NCBI GenBank assembly: GCA_032718475.1
Contig: JAUCBJ010001633.1
Coordinates: 1-33,834 of the forward strand
Length of the DNA stretch: 33,834 bases
Source of the DNA: Nemertoderma westbladi
Lineage: Eukaryota; Xenacoelomorpha; Nemertodermatida; Nemertodermatidae
Direction of reading: 5' to 3'
Notes under the pieces: model-generated
Databases searched by the model: none
Told to the model about the DNA's origin: nothing
What the model saw: only the letters and a program-made list of their open reading frames with translations
Made by a program: the position numbers and the translations under genes
In this document: in pieces, positions 27,534 to 33,834 of the stretch
Position numbering within the stretch: the first letter of the stretch is position 1
How the letters are laid out: the number at the start of each line of letters is the position of its first letter

Positions 27534-28939
27534 ATGTCGGAGTCAGATATTAACACTGAACCTTTTGTTCACCACCCATCAGTCACAGCTGTCCCCCATA
27601 CTAGCATTTCCCCTTCCATTGACCAGGTTGCACCGCCGGTTCCCAGCAAGAAATCTTGGGAAGGTCCCACATCAGAACTAGGCAATATACAGGAGGGATT
27701 GTAAACAATTTAAATGTAGATCCACCCATAGTTAGTGTTGTACAAACTGGAGTGAGCTCACCATCACTACTAGTAATGAACACATCCCCCATTATGTTTG
27801 CCCCCTTCCCCAACAGCAAGGAGGAATTGCATCCCCCGTTTAGTAACACCCTTTCGCAGGACATTGCAGATGAAACAATACCTGTTCACCCGCAAGCAAG
27901 ACTAGCTTACTTGCTGGAGGAGATTGACAGTTAGTGGGAGAAAGTGGCAACCGGAACTGTAGCTTCTGAACAAGAGGTTTATGGGGAAGAATTACACTAC
28001 CTAATAAACTTATATCATGCCCACCCAGAACTTCATAAGTGCTTTAGGTTTAATGATATGGCATGGGCAGATCTATACCAACTCAAAGTTCCCCAGGTTC
28101 CATGCAGCACAGAGGAACTATCCGCTTTAGATTATGGCCATGTAGCTGAGTTCAATCGGCATATAGGGACCCTCACGCATGAGTTACAGACCGTGCAGAC
28201 TGACCCCAGGACAAACCAAGCTGCATATTTCGAGGTTAAGGAAATAGTTTGCAGAATCAGGCTAGTTTTATCCGCCTTTTGGGAAGTAGCTAGTAGACAC
28301 CAGGAAGCAGAGCTTGCTTCCATAGTCATCAGACAGTTAGTGGAAGTAGCGGTAACTGCAGGAAAGGCACTTGCACTCGAAAGGCTGCATGGGCTGACCA
28401 TTCCCCCAGGTGCGGACATAGACTGTTCGGGCACCATAGTGCAGGGTAACCTAAACACCGACTCAGAAGCTTCCAGAGAAGGTGAGGACATGAATGCAAT
28501 ATCACGGCACCTACAGCCTTACATAGCTGTGGTAGGAGAGGCTGAACTGCGTAGGAGGTTAAAGGGTTTGGCCACCTCCAGCCCTGAATCAATGTCAGTT
28601 CTAGATGAGGTAGACGCTGAGCGTGATAGATGGGCACAAGTGGAGGAGCATGCGGCTGATAAGGAAATCTTAGAAATCGAGTTACAGTTAAACAGAAACC
28701 AGATACGTAATAAAGCCGAACAGCAGGAAAACGAGCGCATGGAAGCTGATATAGCTCTACGAAACAAAATAGCGCTAAAAAGATTGAGTGAAAATCAGAG
28801 TAAGGAAAGGGTAGGTTCAAACAGAGGAAGATATAGGCTGTATAAAGGGACTTATGCTTCGTCGGATGAGGGAAACTCCATCGACTCTAGTGAAAGTGGT
28901 AGCCACTCTCGAAGGAAGCAGACGAAAGAGAGCTGTTAG
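27534..28939 (+). pseudogene. N-terminal gag region with coiled coil
   Basis: An ATG at 27534 opens a 56-codon Pro/Ser-rich frame ending at 27702-27704. A second frame carries on from about 27656 through an in-frame TAG (27932-27934) to 28939. Its last third is strongly charged and helical (residues about 225-300 of the part after 27944, for example LEIELQLNRNQIRNKAEQQE), consistent with a coiled coil, and ends in a Ser-rich tail. I know no named domain for it. Its position ahead of the capsid-like region suggests an N-terminal extension of gag or a separate first ORF of the element. One frameshift near 27700 and one nonsense change are enough to explain the breaks. Confidence 0.5.
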
Positions 28940-29694
28940 AGTGGCGCTGTCAGACATGCCTCCATATAATAGAGACAGGATACACCCAAAGCAGACGGAT
29001 TTGGATCATCCAAGACCACTGGTTTTGCGGCGCCCCCCTGGGTAGGTTACAGGAAGAAGATGAGCCAAACGACCCCGGGTTTGAGATCTAGATAGATCCG
29101 CGGGAACAGGTACCACCTCGGTTGGTTGCAGCCCCATTGCGTGGTACATCAGACGAGCAGATCGATCCAGTAGTAGCCCCACACCCGACCATAACAGCAA
29201 CCCCCTACTGCAATAGAGATCCAGCAGTAGGGGCCCTACTTATAACTAAGGAGATACCCAGTGAAGCCCCAATCTCAAACAATACCTCTCGTATAGCTTG
29301 TCTAGAACCCCCCTGACCTAACTACCTGTCTAGTACCTTAGCCAGCACAAAGGACAATAGAATGTCATTTGGCGCTGGAATATCCCCAATCACCAGCTTG
29401 GGAGAAAATTCCAAGGTACCACATACGTTACCCCATGGTAACGAAGGAGGAAACCCTAATAATTGGACATCTAGGAATGAATGAATCCCCGCTCGATGAT
29501 ATATTACAACCATCAAAATCAACTGGATGATAGGCACCTGGCGCCCGGATCGACCCACTTAGCCGCAAAAGCATCGGCGCAAGTGGGGACCAAGCATCCG
29601 GGACCAGGAACGCCGTTATCATCTGGCGGATGGATATCAGTCCCCCCTGACGGGCAAAGGGAACTCTACAAGTGGAGTCAGGTTTGCACCTGAC
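28940..29694 (+). pseudogene. Decayed gag linker, frames mixed
   Basis: No frame is open for long, but Pro-rich stretches in changing frames (for example 29122-29316 and 29481-29693) look like worn coding sequence joining the two gag parts. No motif is recognisable. Confidence 0.35.
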
Positions 29695-30450
29695 ATCCCA
29701 GGTGAAGCATTCCCCTTAGGTGACCCTCCTTCACCTTCAGAGGCTTATGCGCCCCCATTAGATCCCAGCCTACATAACGATCACCGTTATATACAAAATA
29801 TCAGGCAACCCAGATGCCCGAACAACGACGACTCTCGAGAAATCATTGATTCTTTATTACAAAGAAATGATTCCTTGTCACAAAAAAACGATTCTTTATT
29901 ACAAATAACTGATGACTTAGAGCGACAAATGGCCTTGATACAAGACCATCTCACCCTGACCAATAAGAAAGTCGACTCATAAGCAGTGTCGCAGGGTGTA
30001 AAAATTTTGAAGCGTGCCTCCGATGTGAGTGGTATTCATGCCGAGAATACAGTACATCAGAACGACCAAAGCTCATATCTAACCGACCTTGTACTAAATT
30101 CTTCAGCAGTCCAAACCGACCTTACCCAGCATATGGCTAGAAACGAAGCTCGACAGTGCGTCTCCTCAGGTCAAATTTTAAAATTTGATGGTGACAAACT
30201 GAAATGGTTACCCTTTGCAGAGTTCTGCAAGGACAGTATTCTAGAATCGCCATTAGGTGAACGTGAGAAGCTTAGATACATAATTAGTGGCCTGGAAGGA
30301 CCCCCTAAACAGATGGCTGCAAAATATGTGGGCCATGTAGACGGCATCAGTACTGTTTGGGATACTCTAAAGGAGCGGTATGGCAATGAAGAAAGCTTGG
30401 CACGCAACATGTACGATAGATTAATCTCTAAAAATAGATCCACAGTTTAG
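29695..30450 (+). pseudogene. BEL/Pao gag capsid-like region
   Basis: One frame runs from about 29695 to the TAG ending at 30450 with one TAA at 29980-29982. It begins Pro-rich and passes a heptad-like NDSLxxxx helix (SLLQRNDSLSQKNDSLLQIT, about 29850-29910). It then shows the block typical of BEL/Pao gag: ILKFDGDKLKWLPFAEFCKD, EKLRYIISGLEGPPKQMA and ISTVWDTLKERYGNEESLA. In living elements this region forms the particle. The sequence after 30450 continues the family pattern only in fragments (30451-30922), where several stops occur and no clear frame persists. Confidence 0.7.
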
Positions 30451-30922
30451 ATATGAAGTAGATGAAATTTGTCGCCAGCTTGATTGGCTAGGACAGAAAC
30501 AAGTATACGATACAACCATGACAGTATAGTTCGTTTCCAGTGTGCTTCCAAAGGGTTCCACTGGGACTAGATGGGACCGATACACCTACAATTACAAACT
30601 CAAAATGGATGGTTCCCCGATGTGGACTCATTTAGAAGTTTCTTGAAGGCCGAGACCTCTACGTATCTTATCAGAGTAAGCCGGGAAAGAAGCACCCACT
30701 CAGACACAAAGAACACTGAAAAGACAGCAACCAAGAAGCGATACGCTTATGTCACCAATTAAGAAGAGTGTCCCTCTGATCACTCTAGTTCAGGCACAAA
30801 GGGATGTGAAAGCATATATTACGGCGACATAAACTCCAGAGGTGAGAATAAATATAGCAGCCAGGGAAAGCCAAATAAGATGACACCTCCTCCCAAGGCT
30901 AATAGCACCCCCAAGAAAGCAT
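30451..30922 (+). pseudogene. Decayed part of gag between capsid and knuckles
   Basis: Related coding sequence is likely, since it joins two gag parts in the same orientation, but all frames are broken. The frame at 30571-30762 shows a Lys/Arg/Thr-rich stretch of the kind that precedes knuckles. Confidence 0.4.
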
Positions 30923-31252
30923 ATGTGGATAACCATAAGTAGAACCACGAAGACCTATAATACAACCACGGCCAGCACCACAAACCTTAAGTGCCCTCTT
31001 TGTAAAATAGACACACATCCACTTACGAAATGCAACACCTTCCTAAAAAAGACACTAAAGGAAAGACGACAGACGGCTTTGGAATTGTCGACATGCTTCT
31101 TGTGTCTTAGACCGGGACATTTGCGACGTAAATGTAGACTAATAAATGCAAAAACGTGTCCGGTGTGTTTGGGCTCCCATCACCCCTTGTTACACCTAGA
31201 CCAAGCCCTTGAAGGGAGAAATAGATCAACGTGTACACTTCACCGATTGTGA
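30923..31252 (+). pseudogene. Gag zinc-knuckle region
   Basis: Three Cys/His clusters in one frame: CPLCKIDTHPLTKC (C-x2-C-x5-H-x4-C), CFLCLRPGHLRRKC (C-x2-C-x4-H-x4-C) and CPVCLGSHHPLLH (C-x2-C-x4-H-x4-H). This combination, with the last cluster ending in LLH, is characteristic of BEL/Pao gag-pol, where the knuckles bind RNA. The frame ends at 31252, and the protease continues in a different frame that overlaps from 31209, so a shift lies near 31210-31250. Confidence 0.75.
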
Positions 31253-32280
31253 GACAGACTCATCTGTTGAAGGACCGGATGCATTCTACCCTGGAGAGTT
31301 TACAGACGACGATGAATGCTGTAACCATGTCAGTGTGTATGAAGCCTTTACCTATGAGGAACCCATATCAGAAGATTGTCTCAAAATTGAGAACAATCCC
31401 AATACCCGGTCATTTCAGGATACCATAGTCAGAGAGTTTCCGGTGCTCCAAGTCTGGCTCCATGCACGAAGTAGCAGCGTCGTGGTAAATGCCTTAATGG
31501 ACACAGGAAGTATGGGCACCTTCATAGATGCAGAGTTAGCAGAATCCTTGTTCGCCAGGGAACGGGACCATGACATGAAATTAACGTTATCTAGGATAAT
31601 GAAACGTTGGCAATCTACAATTGAGACAAAGTACTATAAGGCATCCCTGTCCAACCCGCAAGATACCAGTGGCCGGGATAGGGTCTCCAACATCAAAATG
31701 GTCATCATCTGGAATTTTTGCCAAAAGTCAGGCCAAGGCCTATGACTGGGATGATGACGCCCTTGTACATAATCATAATATTCCCCGTTTCACCCCGCAC
31801 TACCCAGGCATACAGATGTTAATAGGCCAAAATGTACCCGAGTCATTAGAAATTCTGGAGAAACGACCCAGACATCCAGAACCAATGTCAGCCTATGCCT
31901 GTCGGACAAGAGTGGGATGGTTCTGTACCGGGCCTTCCCGGAAAACTCTATTAGAGCGAAAAGGACCAACAAATACAGACACCGACACTTGCAATTTAGT
32001 AACCCACCTTTGCAATAAGATCATAGAGACAGAAGAGGACGTCTTGACTACCCCTGACCAAACCAACAGTGATAGTGACACACCCCTGTCCTCAGACCAA
32101 GACTGTTTCCTTACTAGGTACAGTGAACCTGATATTGTGTCCCCAATGACTGACCAAGAATTGCTTAGCACCCAGTTGGAGTTGTGTAATTTACTACACG
32201 CACTTCCTGACCTACAGCAAGAACTGAGCGAGCTCGAGGAAGCCAGGCGTCTTTTAAAACTAGAGCATGCCGTCACCTAG
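31209..32280 (+). pseudogene. BEL/Pao aspartic protease region
   Basis: The first frame (31209-31745) holds the catalytic motif ALMDTGSMGTFIDAELAE (Asp codon 31500-31502). Around 31650-31740 the reading shifts to a second frame (open 31621-32280) with the protease C-terminal blocks IQMLIGQNVPES and YACRTRVGWFCTGP, followed by a Glu/Leu-rich helix (LQQELSELEEARRLLKLEH). The protease would cut the gag-pol precursor inside particles. One frameshift breaks it. Confidence 0.7.
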
Positions 32281-33370
32281 ATGCAGCAAGAGATACTTGA
32301 GAAAAACTCCAATGACAAGGCATTGTCAGTGGAAAAGGAGTGAGCAAAACAGATTCAGAGAACCACTACCAGGTTTTTGCCGGAACAAGGCAAATACTAA
32401 GTGGGGCTTATCTGGTGGTCCCCCCAACCCAAGCTATTTAATAATGAGATGCTTGCGCATAAATGCTTTTTACAGCTAGAAAGGCGTCTCGCTGCCAACC
32501 CGACAGCTCATGTGTTATATAAAGAGCAAATGACTAAGTTCATAAGCAAGGGATATGCGGAACTGGTCCCACCAGACACCCCCAAGACTGACCGGACATA
32601 CTACCTTACTCACCATTACGTCGAATGGGAAGACAAACCAGGACGTATTAGGGTAGTGTTCGACGGTTCGGCTAAGTACCAAGGAAAATCCCTTAACTTG
32701 GAACTACTACCCGGAACCAACTTGTTGCAGTCTCTACCCGGAATATTAATGCGTAGGCGACAATATGCCATCGCCTTCGCTTCAGACATAGAGGGTATGT
32801 TCCTGCAAGTGAAAGCTTTAGACATTAACCGGGCAGCATGCGTTTCTTGTGGTGGACAGAAGGAGACTTAAATTCTGATCCAGTAGAGTATCGCATGACC
32901 ATTCAAGCATTCGGTATCATTTCCAGCCCATCGAACTCAGGTCCAGTGCTATATCGAACAGCTGATGACCATCGGGATGAATTTCCACCATCCATCATAG
33001 ATAATATCAAAAGGGATATTTACATGGACGATAACTTGAAATCAGCTCCAACAGTCTAGGAAGCCATAGACATAGCTCAAGGGACGGTAAACTGCCTGAA
33101 ACTTGGAGGATTTCGCCTGACGAAATTCACTAGCAATTCCCGCGAGTTTCTAAAATCCATACCCCCCGCCGAGCATGGTGATAACGAGCTAGACTTAAAC
33201 AAGTACGACCTGTCAGAGACTAAGACGTTAGGACTTCGTTGGCTAACAGATAGCAAAACTATGGTATTCGAAGTTACGTTAAGAAAGGGTGAAACTCGAG
33301 CCAAACGCATTTGCCTCAGCATACTTAGCACTTATTTCGACCCTCTAGGATTTATCAGCCCAGTTATATA
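32281..33370 (+). pseudogene. BEL/Pao reverse transcriptase
   Basis: The frame at 32401-32871 carries FNNEMLAHKCFLQLERRLAA, FISKGYAELVPP, RIRVVFDGSAKYQGKSLN and FASDIEGMFLQV, the fingers/palm of a Pao-type RT. The frame then moves to another that has EYRMTIQAFGIISSPSNSG and DIYMDDNLKSA, the catalytic Tyr-Met-Asp-Asp at 33021-33032. A TAG (33057-33059) interrupts it, and the same frame continues with LGGFRLTKFTSN, LGLRWLTDS and YFDPLGFISPV up to a TAA at 33367-33369. The catalytic aspartates survive, but the frameshift near 32860 and the two stops prevent a full product. Confidence 0.8.
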
Positions 33371-33834
33371 ACTGGCTCGAGATCTCATTCAGCGAATGTG
33401 GAAGGAGAATGATAGTTGGGACGACCCCTTGACAGGGACACTATTGCAAGACTGGTGGCGATGGGAACGGTCCTTGCCTGACTTGGAGAAGTGTTCCCTA
33501 CGTAGAGCATATTTCCCAAATGTAGACTCCCTGCAAGCCTACAAACTCCATATATTCGGTGATGCAAGCGGCAAGGGCGTCGTGATTGTAGCTTTCTTTA
33601 GATGCGAAACCCCGAATGGTATCACAGTAGCTTTAGTTGCTTCGAAGGCCCTTATAAGACCAATTGCCAAAACCAAAGACACTTTGACTATACCCAGAGC
33701 CGAACTTAAGGCAGCTGTAAACGCACCATCATTGCTAAAAACGTGTTGGCACAGACAGACTATACAGTAGTAAGGACAGTTTACTGGACAGACGCTGCGT
33801 TAGTTTTAGAATATCTGACCAACACGACATGCCA
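33370..33834 (+). pseudogene. BEL/Pao RNase H, truncated by window edge
   Basis: In the same frame as the RT, WKENDSWDDPLTG and LLQDWWRWERSLPDLE lead into the RNase H start HIFGDASGKGVVIVAF (first Asp 33561-33563) and TIPRAELKAAV (Glu). A frameshift near 33740 follows; the next frame has TVYWTDAALVLEYL, the usual third acidic block. Integrase should follow to the right of the window. Confidence 0.75.

Larger units (their letters stand above)
27443..33834 (+). mobile_element. BEL/Pao-type LTR retrotransposon, decayed and cut by the window edge
   Basis: Plus-strand order is an N-terminal gag extension, capsid-like region, Cys/His knuckles, aspartic protease (DTGS), reverse transcriptase (YMDD) and RNase H, as in BEL/Pao elements. 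Integrase, 3' LTR and any envelope-like gene would lie beyond 33834. The coding sequence is spread over all three frames with many stops, so it is a dead copy. No 5' LTR or primer-binding site was identified; if one existed it may be left of the LINE inserted at 24.65-27.43 kb. Confidence 0.75.

Overview
The window looks like a stretch of metazoan, probably invertebrate, genome that is almost entirely transposable elements and tandem repeats. I see no host gene that I would defend, no rRNA or tRNA gene and no CRISPR array. The base composition is mostly AT-rich, with two GC-rich islands that coincide with inserted non-LTR elements. The species cannot be named from the sequence; the mix of element types (CR1/L2-like LINE, restriction-like-endonuclease LINEs, tyrosine-recombinase retrotransposon, BEL/Pao element) suits aquatic invertebrates best, which is an inference.

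Layout, left to right. 1-2.9 kb: decayed sequence with a possible coiled-coil/basic protein remnant, a CCAAT+TATA promoter-like stretch, and an open segment resembling the FP-type C-terminal domain of LINE ORF1 proteins. 2.9-7.1 kb: a CR1/L2-like LINE (PHD finger, APE-type endonuclease, reverse transcriptase) with frameshifts and an internal deletion, ending in 26 copies of a 34-bp minisatellite. 7.56-9.63 kb: a 5'-truncated second LINE carrying a 611-bp internal tandem duplication and flanked by a possible target-site duplication; a third, related 3' fragment follows at 9.78-10.13 kb. 10.5-13.7 kb: a 3 x 56-bp array, a GTTCTGTC microsatellite and a nearly perfect 1.5-kb tandem duplication. 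14.2-15.35 kb (minus): a GC-rich uninterrupted 3' end of a LINE with an R2-type restriction-like endonuclease domain.

15.6-24 kb holds the most interesting object, a tyrosine-recombinase (DIRS-group) retrotransposon. It has a promoter-like region and a 19-bp array upstream, a small putative membrane ORF, a gag-like ORF with a CCHC knuckle, a roughly 21-copy array of 41-bp hairpin-forming repeats, an RT-RNase H coding region with two homopolymer frameshifts, and a complete tyrosine recombinase encoded on the opposite strand, convergent with RT-RNase H. This order differs from the usual co-directional DIRS arrangement.

24.65-27.43 kb (minus): a second, heavily deleted RLE-type LINE whose coding region contains about 35 in-frame copies of a 30-bp repeat (10-residue periodic protein). 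It is bounded by a 14-bp direct repeat, so it probably inserted into older sequence. 27.5 kb to the right edge: a decayed BEL/Pao-type LTR retrotransposon (gag, zinc knuckles, aspartic protease, RT with YMDD, RNase H) that runs out of the window before any integrase or 3' LTR. Recurrent runs of 14-26 C or G are scattered through the window.
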